Below, piece by piece: positions 12,798-26,390 of a stretch of 64,000 bases of DNA (its first letter is position 1; each line of letters starts with the position of its first letter). This stretch comes from Reticulascus tulasneorum (taxonomy: Eukaryota > Ascomycota > Sordariomycetes > Glomerellales > Reticulascaceae). Location of the stretch: positions 1,178,001 through 1,242,000 of the forward strand of contig LSAX01000006.1 in NCBI GenBank assembly GCA_001557505.1, in the 5' to 3' direction. Below the pieces are notes generated by a model. That model saw only the letters and a program-made list of their open reading frames with translations, had not been told where the DNA came from and did no database searches. Both the position numbers and the translations under genes were made by a program.

Positions 12798-15102
12798 GGT
12801 GGCTCTCATGACGACACTCCCGATGATCCGTCAACTGACCGTTGTACGTCTGCCTATCGAAGTTTGTTTCAATTATCATAGCCGGCCTTTGCATTTCGGT
12901 CTTCGGAGTTCTGGCCCGTGTTTCACCGGCGAGTTGTTATATCTATGCAGAAAAGCACCCTTCGACGGAGGCAGTGGCTCGTATCATACGAACACTTGGC
13001 CCAACTTTGCACATACTCTATTCAACTTTGATTCGCACGCGAGTATTCGTTTACTATTGCTTTGCAGCAACGGCCAGGCGAATCCCCTGGCCATATCGTG
13101 TGCGGAGTAGAATTCCCCTATCGTTTACTGCCACAACACTTACCAATTCGGAGGCGTATTCCTTTGATTTCTGATACGGCAACGAAAATCAGGGAACATC
13201 AACGTTGAGCGAGACGACTCAACACTGCTGGAAAGGTTGCTAGCACAGTACTCTTGCAGACACTTTGGACGATACTCTCAATCTTGCGCTGTGCCGTTTT
13301 TATCAACGTTCACGGTCAGTCTGCATCTAGGAACCCACTCCATTGATGGCTGAGGCATGTCGTCACGGGCTTCTCTGCCTGTATATTGACGGTATACGCG
13401 CTGTCGCTCTTGTCTGTGTGGCCAGGCGCACCTCTCATTGGAGGAGCTTGGTTGTTCTATTCGGCTCGGAGGAGTGCCGATCAGGACCTGTGTCTGAACT
13501 ACCACGAATATTTCCTGACCTGGATGGCTAGGGATGAGATGATGATGAATCGCATGAAAGACTTTTTAGCAGGTGGCACTGAGATTTTGGGGCTTGATAC
13601 CCAGTTCAGCTCCATCTTGGTCCTATGTTGTTTGGACATCGGGCGAACTGGAAGGATACTAGAATCCGGAAGGGAACTCTAGCCTACCTGTCGTGTTTGA
13701 TCTTCTATTTGTACGGACTTAACCGTGGCACACATTTCCATGAATGTGGCTTTTGCTGGACCTTTAGACGGTCATTTTACAGCTTGGACCAGCAGTGCCG
13801 GCTTGGCGTCTGGTCCGAGCACATCTTCCTGGGGGATATTGCGATGGCCTTTTTGCCTCGCTTCCAGATAGGCTTGGTAGATGAAATGGATGATGATACT
13901 TGACTTACTGAGAAGCGCAACCTATGTGAGCTGTTGGGTCAGTACAATTTCAGCCATGGACGGTAACTTAGTGTAAGGGCCAAGGCCAGCAAGAATCAAC
14001 AGCAGGGAAATGCTCCCCCATTTCCAATACCGATAGTTCTCTCGGGAGGTGTCTGGGGAATTTTGCGATCTGCTTGAGCTTCTTTCGCTACCCTTGCCTT
14101 TCTCAGGTTGCTTTGTTGAGTTCACGATGACGTCAGGAAAATTTGAAAGGCTGCATGATGTTAAACAGTTTCTGGTATGGTGTTTGGATACAGATTATTC
14201 AAAGAAACTTGAAGGGGATTCTATCTCTCCCAGCCTACTTATCGAGGTAAATTATTGCACGGATGAAAACATCCTGCTTTTGATCTTTGTTTGGCACGCA
14301 AACGTGTGGTGTTTTCCATTTCAAGGTTATCGACCTACATGCGACTTCCTAGCCCCCCCACGCCCCTTAAAATCTCACCCAAACGCGTCATAGAGAGCGG
14401 AAGAGTTTGTAAAACGTGGAGCACTGTAACATGGTGAGGCAGTAAGCACCCAAACGAACAGTTCACAGTTAGACAAGAAGCTGATTCACAAGTTGGAACA
14501 GGAGCTATCGTTGAAAAGAAGCACAAAATTGTGTGTCAAGTCTATTCACATCCTGGTCCTCTAACCAATGTCTATCTATCCCTTCCCTATGGACTAACCC
14601 CAAATCACCATGTTCAAAAAAAAAAAGGGGGAAATCCAAATCTTCTTTCCTCTCGACTCCTAAAACTTCCGTTGCAGCTCGCACGCTAGTATAGAGAAGA
14701 CAAAAGCAAAAAGACTATTAGATGCCATTTTGAACCTCTGGCATATGGGGGCAGAGAGCAGAGAGAGAAGAGACGACGTCGAACAAAAATAGGAAATCGG
14801 CACGAAGTCGCTGCTATAGCGACCAGTGTTTGGTCGAAGCGAACGTAGTCAACCAGCAGAATACCTCGTCTGTGCGAACAAGGTATCACGCGGGAAATCC
14901 CGCATCCAGTACTGTGGTTGTGCGTTGCCCCTCATCGTCCTGTCGTGTCAATGCCGGCTGAATGCATCGGCATGAAGCGACGATGCATGGTGGTGATTTT
15001 TTAAGCCTGCCAGGCTCACGGCGGTGTCTTGCAAATGTTCCTGGGTGGAGAAGAGCCAATGCTGACAGCCGTGAACTTTCCCTCGCCGTTGGGCGAAGGT
15101 TT
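12798..15102. other. Intergenic, convergent 3' ends of STE20 and the SDR gene
   Basis: About 2.3 kb without a supportable gene. It should include both 3' UTRs. A run of 11 A followed by 5 G sits at 14616-14630. A short open frame with one hydrophobic stretch (13922-14125, minus) lacks an ATG start and was not accepted. Confidence 0.55.
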
Positions 15103-16351
15103 CTAGTACAGAGTGTAGCCACCGTCAATGAGGACGTTGGAGCCGGTCATGTAGCTGGAAGCATCGCTGGCCAGGAAGACGCAGAGGCCGTTCAGGTCGT
15201 CGACAGCACCGAGGCGGTTCTGGGGAGTCAGAGACTTCCAGATCTTCTTCTGGGCATCAAGAGCCGGGACTCGGTTGAGTGCGGTGTCCATGTAACCGGG
15301 GGAGATGCAGTTGACTCGGATGTCGTACTTGGCCCACTCGGCAGCGAGAGACTTGCCGAACTGAATGACACCAGCCTTGGAGGCGTTGTAGCAGGATTGC
15401 TCCTGGGGGTAGTTGACAATGCTGCCGGACATGGAAGCGACGAGGATGATGCTGCCGGGCTTGCCAGCCTTCATCATCGAGCGGCCAACGGCTTGTGACA
15501 TGAGGAAAGAGCCGGTGAGGTTGATATCGATCAGCCGTCGGAACATGGCGGGGTCGTAGGTCTCAGCCTTGATATTGGAGCTGTTGGAAGAAACGTTAGC
15601 AAGAAAACCAAGCAAAATCGGGTAAAATGGGCTCTTACTCGGCAATGCCGGCGGAGTTGACTAGAACATCAGGAGCGCCATATAGCTCCTCGACAGACTC
15701 GACTGCGGCGTTGATAGCAGCACCGTCTCGGACATCAACCTTGAAGAAGGTGACGGGCAGGCCAGTCTTTTGGTGGAGCTCAGCGGCGGACTCGTCACCC
15801 AACTCCTGGTTGGCATCGAAGATGACGAGAGCCTTGGCACCAGCCTCAGCACAGGCGCGAGCCATGTAGTTTCCTAGTCCTCGGGCACCACTGCAAATCA
15901 CACGTCAGCAAATGTACCTTGATCTCCCTTGCGAAGGGCCTTGCGGGGTCAAAAGCGGCTGAAGTTTCAGCCACGGGCACGCGCAGACTTACCCAGTGAC
16001 AATGATGACCTTGCCCATGACGGACATCTTCTGCATCATGGGCGGCATGCTGTCGTAGACGCGTTTTGTCAGGGGTACGACATCCTCGTTTTGTGCTGGT
16101 GGTTGAGGTGTATCGGTGTGTGGCGTCGAGGCATTAGCTCGGACGGGGATAGAGTAGTGGTCCGAGGAGGCAGTTCCCTTGGAATCCGGTGCATAGACGG
16201 ACACGGGGATTTCCTTTTCTCGGATGACCTCGCTCTTGAGCTTGGAGGCAGAGACGGAGAAGGATCGCAGACCAGAGCTGGGAACTCTGGCAGCTAGTCT
16301 TGGGGCCGCGAGGCGGGTGGTTAGACGGAATGCAGATCGTGCGGCGGCCAT
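15103..16351 (-). CDS. Short-chain dehydrogenase/reductase, D-arabinitol 2-dehydrogenase-like, with putative mitochondrial presequence
   Basis: Three exons: 16351-15993, 15890-15639 and 15580-15103, giving 362 residues. The SDR core starts near residue 113: the TGGARGLG cofactor loop is assembled across intron 1, followed by NSAG, a catalytic Ser in VASMSGS, the YNASK catalytic Tyr-Lys pair, and a C-terminal IDGGYTLY. An acidic residue after the second strand (IFDAN) suggests NAD(H). The first ~45 residues (MAAARSAFRLTTRLAAPRL...) are rich in Arg/Ala/Ser with no acids, as in a mitochondrial targeting peptide. Fungal relatives are annotated as D-arabinitol 2-dehydrogenases or related polyol/ketose reductases of pentose metabolism; the exact substrate cannot be read from sequence. 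A classical cytosolic SDR would be about 100 residues shorter. Confidence 0.85.
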
Positions 16352-19300
16352 TGTGAGGATTCGAAGTGGTCTGTCTGTCTGCCGAGCGAATGTGAGTTTA
16401 GTTGAAGACAAAGTCCAGTCAACAGATAGTGTGCAAGTGTGTTTTGAAGTTGAGTGAGAACAGAATGGAGGAAAGGTGCGAGGAAGCAGGCGTCGACGTG
16501 CACTTATATGGGGGGGGGATGAGGTGTGTATGAGTGAGGTAGGTATGAATAGGTGTGGTGGGGTCACCGGTGGCCGGCCTTCGAAAGGCAAAAAAAAACC
16601 TGACAAGCTGGTTCAAGGGTAGGTAGGTAGGTACTTGGGCCGCTAGGTGTGTGAAGGGGATGGAAATGTTTCGGGGTCAGGGTGGGAAGGGAAAATTGGG
16701 TTGATCGGCAGAGGAAATGCGAGTCGAAGGGTCTGGGTTGGGCGAACAGGCTACTGCACGTACTAAGAGGGTGGCGGCTTCTCCGTAAAGAATCAGAGAA
16801 TGATGGTGATCACAAGGCGTGGTGGTGTCGAGAGGGAGAAAGGTGTCGATGATTATGGGGCGATGTCGAGAACGGGTGCCTGGGGCTTTAGTCTAGGCTC
16901 TGGTGCCGGGATAGAGCTTGCTAGGGTGGTGGGTGGGTGGGATTCAAGGATCTCTCCGATAGCCTCCAATAATGACTTGACTAGCAGTTGAGGGCTGCGG
17001 TGCCGCGGTTGATGTGGTGTCTTTGCTTTCTCGGAATGCTGGTCCAATCGATAGTACTCTCGCTCAATCTCTCGAGTTCTTGAAATAACTTTGGGGGTCG
17101 AGGAGGGAGAGGGTTAGGTATGCTGCGGGTCTGGCAATGCTGGTGGTGGCTCTCAGGGCCCAACTAACTATCGACGGTAATGGAGAAATTCGAGATTTGC
17201 TTCTCGGTGCTGGTGGTGGTACTTCTGTTGTTGCCGACGGCAAACTGTTTGCGTTTTCTTCTTCTTCAAGGCACGTCAAATGTACCTGGGCTCTTCAATA
17301 GCGACTCCAAAACAGCTGGGTATTGATGATCTTTCTTGTGGTTATCCCGATTTGATCAGATCCGACCTGTGGACTTAATTTGGCGAGCGTGTGCTAGGAT
17401 CGGGAAGTCGAGGCGGAAAAGTCTGGAGACGGGAAGGAATACTTTGCGGAGGCAAAGTGATGGGAGCGAAAACACTGCGTTTGCTCTGCGTTGTGTGACG
17501 CAAGTCGTGGTGGCAAGTTGTGTCGATCTGTGGTCCTGATTGACACGGTTCTAGGCTAGCTTCTGGAAGCAGAGGACCGGGGGCTTTTCCGCTGTGGTCT
17601 GACAGACCGGAAATACAGTAATGCTGATAATACTCTACGATCGACGAGTCTCGAGGTGCAGAAGCGGCAGGCGGTTGGACGCGGAGAAATAAGCTTCGGG
17701 GTGTTTTCGAGATCACGAACCGATTGATGACCTCTCAACATACCACCAGGGGAGATTGGATTGGATCGGATCGTATAAAACAATAAGCATGAAAGTTTCA
17801 AAGGTTGGTTGTGTGGCAGCACTCAAGAGGCAGGCGTGTAAGGCTGGGGTAACCCCCAAAGGACAGCAGCCAATTAATTAGCACGATGCACGCACAGTAG
17901 TTCGTGAGCTCCGTCTTAGTCGTTGCTCTCGTATCTCGTGAGATGAACGGTACAGATCTGCAATCTGACCTCAAGAGTCGGGTCTCCCTCGTCGCCTTTA
18001 TATCTCACCAGAACCTTTAATCCCTCCTCCCCTGCTGTGCGGGATGATCCCCGATGCTTGCCCAGGACCCCCGTGTATTACGACGAATTTGGCGGTCTGC
18101 CTGAGAAAGATGCAGGTTCCTGCGCCGTTATCTATGAGCAGAGCCGGTTTCGCTTGAAGCCTCGATCGGGATATTTAGTTGTGAATTATGGAGTTTCCCG
18201 GCTGCAACGGACGCGGCACTGTTATTGACGGTGGGGACGGTGTGGCTCGATACTACACCGTCGAGAACCTACCTACGCATGTCGAAGAGGACTGTGTGTC
18301 TATGCGTACGTTGAACCTGGGTTTTAGGTTGTATATCGGGTCGGCGGCTGAGGAAAGCGAAAACACGAAAGAAGGAGCAGACACGAAGTACGAGCGAGGT
18401 ATAGCCACCAATCTTCGTTCGTCTTTTTGTCGAGAATAAACTAGTCACACAACAGCACGGGACGGGATACACGGAGGAGAGAACGGCCAAGACAGGAGGG
18501 TCGCACAGGAAGCCAGCCCAGCCCTTCGAAGCTTCTACGACGACATGGAAGCTCCTGTTGGCCAAATAAGTAGCCCCTCGAGCAATCTCCAGCAGTGGAA
18601 GTATCAATCTCGATTATATCCCCTATCCACGTAACCTTTTTACAATGGTGTCCGCAGTATGGCTGTGCATTCTCGGCTTCCGTCGTCATGATCATCGACC
18701 CCTTTACGGCAACCTCAACCTACAACCTTCTCATCCACGGCGCTCATCAAGCTGTCCCTAGTCGTGCCAGTCAAGCCAGGTCCGTCACAGACACCTCTAA
18801 TCCAGGAAGATGGAAACGTGGACAGTTGGATTGTCGGGCGCCAAGCGAACGGTGCTGCCGTCCAACGCCCTGCACGACAAGGGTAAGCTCTCATCTATCC
18901 CTGTCCAGCACACCACCCCATTCACTCTCACCACATCCCAAGCAAAACTCTAGGCCGGCCCAAGTGTGAGCGAGGACTTGTCTGTGCGACGGCGGGGCTC
19001 TTGGAGATATGCCACTGATTAGCGGCCGTGCTATTCTGATATAAATTGGGGTGGGGCCACCACCCTGCTGCAGGTGTTAGCGTGTCGGCATGCGCCGGTA
19101 GCAGGGGTTTCCAGGGCTGCGAAGCGTGCCCTTCGATACGTGTGGGGGCGAGATTTAATTGCTTCCGTGCTTCTGCTCCTCCCTTTCCTCTCATTCAGAC
19201 GTCTGGCTCTTCCATTCGAGGGGGATGGACTCATAGAGCGGTGAGAGACGTTCTCTATACGTGTATAGGGGGCCGCTCGTGGATGGTCGCGTCCAACCAT

Positions 19301-22300
19301 CGACATCTGCAGAGTAAAGCTCCTTGCATCCCACTGCTAGCGGGGGATCAAGCACTTGCCAACTCGAGCTCTGTCGGCGGAGCTTGTTTTCCATTTCATG
19401 TTTCTGTGCCGTACTGCGTAGTAGTAGCGGGGGAAGCTAAGCTGATACAGAATGTATATCGTGTCCATGTATCTATCTCCTGCAACAAGGATTCTTCTCC
19501 CCGTCCTGCGGGCAAAACGTGGGGCAGCATCTCGAATTTTGTAAAAGCTACAGGCATGCATCCCCGAGTGCCTCTCATCTGCGCCGCCTCACCGAACGCT
19601 CATCTGCTTGGCGGGGCCTGAAAGCCCAATAGTCTACTACCGGCTATCTCTCCGACTTCCTAAATGATACAGTCATCCCCCATGGCTTTTTGATTGCCTT
19701 GAATCAGATGATGAGCCGAGATTTCTTGGTGAAATGAGTGCGGGGAGCGTTGGGAAAGCAACATTGAATCCGGGCAAAGGATTGTGCTGACTGAGATCGA
19801 CTCCTGGACATTGCTTTGCTTGGGCTTGGAAGTTTTACACGGCAGAAGAGGTAGAAAGCCGCCTGTTTATTTCCAGAACCTATCCATTACAAACACGCCC
19901 GCAAAGAAATTGCTGAGAAGAGCACGGAACCGGATGAGCACCCAAGCTGCCAGACATCTGAGATGGTCCATATTTGGCCTGACTCAATTGTATGGGACCT
20001 CAACAACAAAAATAGGGGGCAGTGGGGTTTGCATCAACCCCCCAAGAGCCCCAATTTGGGGGGATTAGATTGCCAAGCCCAACCTTAACGCCAGCCCGAC
20101 ATGTGGCCAGGCCCACAGCACCATCTCCCTGTAGCTTGGAACATGAAAGCTCCATCGTCTGATGGGTCTCCAGAGTCTTCGCAGGGGATACTCTCGAATC
20201 GAAACGACCAGTCTGAGAAAAGCAGCTTGAATCCCTTTAGTAGAGCCCGCATAGCTTTGGTCGAAGTTTTATAACAGAACCCAGGGTTCACCGTATCCAA
20301 CACCGCCCAGCATCAGATCCATCACATAATACGAAACGTCTTGACGTTTTGCTCTCCATCGCCGATGAGGTCCCATTTGTTTTTGTTACTGACCCATACA
20401 TCCATCCACAAGGCCCGCCTAGAGGCAATGAAAGCACCTCGCTCTAGTTGGCATGGACAGAGGCTAATGCTTCCTCTGCTGAACACGGCGGTAAACGTTT
20501 CAAGGGAGGAGTTTCAAGTGCGGCGCTGGCATGGAATGGCCGTTTCTCCAACTGCAAACTCCAACGCATCCGGCCTGTGGGAGCTCTATCGATATGCGGG
20601 TCCCGCGCCCCGGGCAGCTTTCATGCCGGGCTAGTTCAGATACTAGCGGTGTGGTGATCACGAATGGCCTTGCCGACTGCTCACCTTCTGAGATGGATGG
20701 ATGGTCAGGAATGCTACAGCACTTCCAGCGTAGAAGTAGGATGTTGAGACAGATCGAGATAGCTTTGTTTCTTATCCGTGGAGACCATACAGTACCATAC
20801 CCGCTCTGATGCAGCTTCAAAAGAACCTGAAGCTATCAGATGATGGCTGGCTCTAATGCACAATGCTCTGGTGTAGCTGCGTTGATCTCAGTATTTCCAT
20901 TATCGGAAAACGTACTACTTTTAGACCATCCATGAAGATATCTAAAGACGGCTCTGGGTGCCATCCCGGAAGCAACGGAGTTGACAAAACACAAAAGAAA
21001 TCTCGAAGTTTACGACATCCCGGCGGCCGCTGAACACCCCGCGCTCGACACCCCCGTCCATTTTGGAAGGACGAATTCCAACCATCCTTTCAACTTCCCA
21101 CACATGTCTCGTATCGAGCTCCAGCCTAAGTCTCGGTATCCGGCGCTGCCAATTATCACTTTCAGATCCCCACAGAACGAGGCCACGCAATCATAGCCAT
21201 CACCTACGGTTCCCTCCACACACCACACGCAATCCATCTCGGATGTATCTCGCAGACCCGCCCCGCCAGCAGAGGCGTTTTGCTGGCATGGAGCGACGAT
21301 CGTTTGTGCACTGACACACATATTCGACCATCCCAGGCCCCAATGCTTGCAGCCCTAGCGTTAGCCCGTATGCGTCTCTGCCTCCGTCGCTCTTGGAAGC
21401 CCACATGTCAGCTGCAGCGGCCTGCAGGTTGCATCCCTCTGCAGCACTGCTAGTTTGCGAAGCTCTATCCGTCAAGCTAGGGTGCGGGACCGGAGGACAC
21501 CCACTTCGGCCAAGGCATATCCGCTGTGGGACACGGCGACGGGATGCTGTTCGTTGAGCTGCGCAGAAGCTCGTTGGCGAGTTTGATGGTGTGTTGCGTC
21601 CAGATAGCCCTTGCATGGAAAACGCTCTCTAGTTTTCCGGAACCCTGCAGACCCCAGACGGTGTGCCCTATTGATGAGTTCAGGGCCGCAACAACGGTCA
21701 ACTCCGTGCTGTGAGACTGAGTAGAACACTGGACAGCTAATGATGTGTCAAGGTGCATCGCCGAGTGAATCGCATCACGAATGCGAATTACACGCAGCAA
21801 TTTGCAAAACCAGGCCCTCCTTGCGTAATCCCAAGCTGCAAGCCGCCGGCAGTTGCCAGCTCACCCACCTCCACACTAGCAGGGCACAAGCACGATCACC
21901 TGGGCGAGCGAATTTGCAGCCGCTTCTCCACTGGCTGTCCTCGTGCCTCCCCTCCCGCACCACGGGGGGGGGGGGGGAAGGCAGGCTTCGAGAAGCCCTG
22001 ACGATGCTTCCAGGTTCCCCGTCGTCTCCACCGTACTGCACGATTGGGGTAGACCTAGCGTGGGGGTTGACGCCCTGTTGGCAGGAACAGGGCACAAGAA
22101 GTTTTTCAAGTATGGGATTGAAGACCGCCAGCGTGTATTCTTGTTGTTTGGCATCTACGCGCTATTCAAGTCTCTCGAGGCGTTTGTTGCGTGATTCATG
22201 GCAATCCCGCCCGGCCTAGGTTGTGGTAGCGGATGATCGGCAAGAGCGCTTGCTCTCTTTGGCCGATGTGCTGTGCAAGTCGATGTTATGCCTTGGAGGC

Positions 22301-22656
22301 AGTCTCGAGGCGTGGGGATCGTGTCATGAGCTTTTGAACTCGGAGATGCATAGACACTAGTATGGCTCGTGACATAGCATGCCAAATTAGTTGCATTTTG
22401 CTGTAGACTAATCCATACATGATGAGGCTGAAATATGCCTCCCCAACTTACACCGAACCCCCCAAACCATTCGGCTGTCGTTCTCCTCGCCAAAGGAACG
22501 TAACCTCCCAACGCCAGGGTATTATCCCACCCAAATGGCTTACTCTGTACAAAAAGCCTAGAAACCCTGCAGCGCTCGGAAGCGCAGATCTTACCAAATT
22601 CCCAACCTGCTGCTTGGGCGAAGATCGATTGATGTATGGCGCTCATCACATGCCGC
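16352..22656. other. 6.3 kb gene-free gap between the SDR gene and RSC9
   Basis: No family signature or coherent exon chain is visible on either strand. The left end is the SDR promoter and 5' UTR, with a G9 run at 16510-16518 and a short GGTA repeat at about 16618-16634. A G14 homopolymer lies at 21964-21977. The region is not visibly AT-rich, so heavy RIP decay is unlikely. The longest frame (19046-19621, plus, 191 codons) has no recognisable domain. Confidence 0.5.
21964..21977. repeat. G14 homopolymer tract
   Basis: Fourteen consecutive G on the plus strand in a non-coding region, directly visible. It could be a slippage-prone or assembly-sensitive site. Confidence 0.95.
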
Positions 22657-25597
22657 CTAAGGATCGGTGTCGGGCTGGATGAGGTCGATGAGGGAGGCGA
22701 TGTAAGGACTCTGTGATCTGGGTTAGCTCTAAGGCCCATTCTGAATAGCAGGCAAGCACGTACCAAAGCTCGGTTCTCGGCCAAAAGCTCGAACAATCTC
22801 GGGCACAGAGACCGGAACAGTCTCTCGTTCCAGCCACCACCTTCTCCACCAAGCTCGTGTTTCTTCAGCAACTCTTCCTCAGATTGGGTCTTAACCACGT
22901 TGCGAGCAATGTTTCGAAGAATTAGGATCGCACTGAGGGGAATGCCCGCAGCCTGAGGAGGGGCAGACGGGTTGCGATCGTCGCGGACCGTCACAGTTTC
23001 CTCGTAATTAATCGTCATTGTGTTCGAAGGCGACACCCAGTTCTTTCTCTGCTTCTTAGCTTGATGCTCCGAAGTGGGTGGGGGCCACATGGCCGAGATA
23101 TGGGTGTTGACATGTCGAGCGAAGTCTACCAGATGGATCTTGGTCGGTTGGTCGTACATTTTGCACGAAGCCCACTTGCAGCTGTAGTCCTTCTCCAAGT
23201 TGACATAGCGGCCTTCTCCATTTCGGGCCTCCTTCAAATGGAAAGTAAGAACATGGTTCCACATCATTTCAGGGTTGATGAAGAGCTGGCCGCACTTTTC
23301 GTTCGCTGCGGATTCCGACTGCCAGATGCAGCGGAAGTACTCTTTGCCATCGCTGTTGACTGGTCGAGCTCGGGCGCGAATGCCTTGAATGATAAACTTT
23401 TGTTGCATCTCGCCAGGAGCGACAGCCGCTCGGAGGACCTCGGCCTTGGACTCTTTGTAGACCGAAGTGCTGTTCCTAATGAAATCGGCCGGCGTGATCA
23501 GTTGCTGTCCGTTTGCCTTCAAGGCGGTGACGAATGCGTTCTGGTATGCCTGCCAAGCTGCTATTTGCGTGACAAAGGATTCCTTATCCTCCTCGAAAAA
23601 GCACTTCACCCACTGGTGGCATCGTTCTGGCTCCTCCATTTTCAGGAGTTGCTGAAGAAGATCGTGTGGCATCGGAGCGACTTCGTCCTTGTGAGGCATC
23701 TTCTTCTCATGCCCGAGGACAATTTCGCGCTGCACTTTTCTCGCACCATGCGATAAGAGACGCACCAAATGGGACACGAGGTTCTCCGCAGTGACTGAGC
23801 GTAGGAGGTTGTCCACGTTAGAGACTACTGCAGTGTACTGATAAAGGAAGTCCAGACACGCATCCATCAGTTCGTCGTCATTCAACAGCAGCCATTGGGT
23901 GATACTCTGAAGGACCTTGGCCGGAACACTACCCAGCTTATTGGTGGACTCCAGGTTCATCGACACGCGTCCTACAGCACGCAGTGCGGTTAAGATCATG
24001 CCACGGTCGGTTGCGTCCAGTTGGGCTATCAACGTCTTGTATAGTGGGTCTTCTGAGTCGAGTGCCATGAATGGGGTGAGCTGCTCCGCGATATCAAGGG
24101 CCGAATGCTTCAACTCCACCACACAGTCCTTGTTCGGAAGATGGAGGATAATGCAGATCAAGTCCTTGAGAGGTAAGAAATCGGCCATGTAAACAGCATT
24201 CTCCGGCAAGGTGACCATGTTTCTGATCGTAAGAGTAGCCTCATTCACAAGAACCAATTGATCAGAGAAGTCCTCCGTTTGGATCAGGTCATGGACATCC
24301 TTTGGTGCGAGAGCCTGAATTCTCTCCAAGATATCGTCAGTGCCGTTATTGCCATCAAGCGTGCCAACTTCGGTGGGATCGATGTACATATCCCAAGAGA
24401 CCGACCACTTGATATCATAGAACAAGCTGCCCACTTCAAGCGACTTGTCGACGAGGCCCTCTCCAAGTCCTGGGAATGACTCGAACTTGTACTTGTCACC
24501 CCGCTCATACGAAATTTTCACGAGGTGAAAAAGAGCAAAGGATTGCTCCGAAGGGATTCCAGATCGCAGAGCATTGAGGCAACGGAGGTAGATGTTGGGG
24601 CCTTCGAATCCCACTGTAAGATTGTAAGTCTTCGCCCAAGGCAATTTACAAAAAAAGTATAAAGGGCGAACTTACTGCCTGGCTGCACGGCCTGCCTAGT
24701 TGCCAGCTCAGCTGTTTGGCGAGCCAGTTGTCTTTGGCGTGCAAATTCTATGGGATTATTGCCAGGTGTTGCAACCGGTCGTAGAGGTATGGGCTGCAGA
24801 TGCCTGGGTTCGTACGAAGATACAAACGGTGACACATTTTCCGCATTGAGGGGGTTGAAGCTGCTGCTGGCGCCACGAGGAGCTCTGTGTTGAAGTTGTG
24901 GAGGGTGTATTGGGGTGTGGTGACCTTGGATTGGACCTTGTCCCGGTGGGAGATTGTTCACCGTAGGAGAGCTCGTATGACCTGTGTGTTGTCCAGAGCT
25001 GTGTCGAGTTGGCCGAGACGATCCCGTATCGGGTTGGAAAATCACTCTCTGCGGAGGAGCTTCTCTGAGCCCGCGCGATGCTCGGACACTTGATCCGCCT
25101 ACCTCTTGAGTTTGACGGTCTCGAGATGGAGTAGCATCATCACCGGAGTCAGCGCCGACATTACTGTCCCGCTTGACACCTCTAAAGTTTTCTCTTGTTC
25201 GGTTCAATAGCCCTGCACCTTTTGCCGTGACGTCTTCCAGAATATCCTTTGGTGGCGGTTCCTTATTATGAATTGTGCGAATCTCATATGCAGCGAGATT
25301 CTTGTAGAACTTCTCCTTCAACGAGAAGGCAGTAGAAGCTTCGTTGGTCGAGTAGATCGCCAATTCGGAAGCCATTCGACGCCATGCTAACTTCTCGTCC
25401 GATACCTTATCATAGCCTCCGGCCGCGACGATGTGGTTGAAGACTTTATAGAGATCGAGATGTATCATTCCCACTTTGGGCTCGGGATCCAGCGTCGTGC
25501 CGCGTTGAGCATGGTATGCCTTCAACTTTGCCATAAAATCATCGTACTCGGGAGTGCGATCGATCGTGTGAGTTTCGCCATCTTTCAACGGCGCCAT
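22657..25597 (-). CDS. RSC9: RSC chromatin-remodelling complex subunit Rsc9 (ARID + zinc-finger protein)
   Basis: Three exons: 25597-24676, 24613-22764 and a terminal exon 22710-22657, coding for 941 residues. The N-terminus contains an ARID/BRIGHT DNA-binding fold (about residues 10-105, including LDLYKVFNHIVAAGGYDKV). A Ser/Pro/His-rich linker follows, then a helical armadillo-like region (about 310-700), then two C2H2-like zinc modules at about 733-820 (C..C..H..H spacing in FRCIWQ...VLTFH and YSCKWASC...HVNTH). This order matches fungal Rsc9/ARID2-type proteins. They are subunits of the RSC (PBAF-like) SWI/SNF complex, placed in the nucleus at stress- and TOR-responsive promoters; that is family knowledge. 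The final 54-nt exon adds SPYIASLIDLIQPDTDP and its junction is phase 0. It is transcribed divergently from the Rec114-like gene. Confidence 0.9.
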
Positions 25598-26390
25598 CTT
25601 GTCGATTTGGCCACTTCAACCCGTATAGGAGCACGCGCTCTATTCTCTGTAAAAGATCTCGGCTCGGTAAGGGGAATGGTTTGTGAAGAATCGTGAACGG
25701 CGCAACCGTGACGGCCAACCACCACAGGCGATGAAGAGCAAGCTCCTCCAGGCAACAGGACGCGAAAGGGAAGCTTAACAATTGAGAAGGTCGTAGCGGT
25801 TGTAGTTCAAAGAGATCGAAAGAGTGTGTTTATTCTCATTAGTTTGCGCGGGAACCAATTCGTGTCTTGTTGTTACGTGATAATCTCAGGGCCTGTCCGA
25901 CGAGGTTAACGTGTCTGGCGCGCCGTCAAAAATTAGCTGCAACTATTGAATGGATCCCCAGCGGCTGGTGGTTTGTAGGCTGTTATCTTATCAACACGTG
26001 ACTTCTCTCCCTTGCCTTATGTAAGGAAGACGAGAAGGAAGGCTGAAAGATGAACCACCATCTTCCGCCTTCCTGCAAATTCACAAAAAGCGACATCTTA
26101 GACTCTTGATGCTGCACCGAAACTAAAACTTCTGCTCTGCACTCGAGGCTATGCAAATTTCATCCTTCTGCCAGAAGGTCAAGAAATCCATCAGCACTCA
26201 AAAACAATGCTATACAATCTGTGATCAAGCTCTTTCTTACTAACACAACAGGAATACTTTGACTTTAGTTCTACAGATCGCATGTATTGAATATGGACTA
26301 GACAGTGCTATCAGTGCAACTTGATCAACATTGCTACGGTCTTCATGCCTCTCCTCGATTGATCCTAGTCAACTCTGTGTACGACACAAA
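25598..26390. promoter_or_regulatory. Divergent promoter region RSC9 / Rec114-like gene
   Basis: A 793-bp gap separates two divergent start codons, so it must carry both promoters and 5' UTRs. I could not assign specific factor sites. Many short AT-rich blocks lie toward the plus-strand gene. Confidence 0.5.

Noticed and set aside
13922..14125. A 67-codon minus-strand frame with one hydrophobic segment
   Set aside because: It begins with GTG and no upstream in-frame ATG exists; no supporting splice model.
19046..19621. A 191-codon plus-strand frame in the 6.3 kb gap
   Set aside because: Low-order composition, no motifs, no good start context; could not be tied to any splice pattern.
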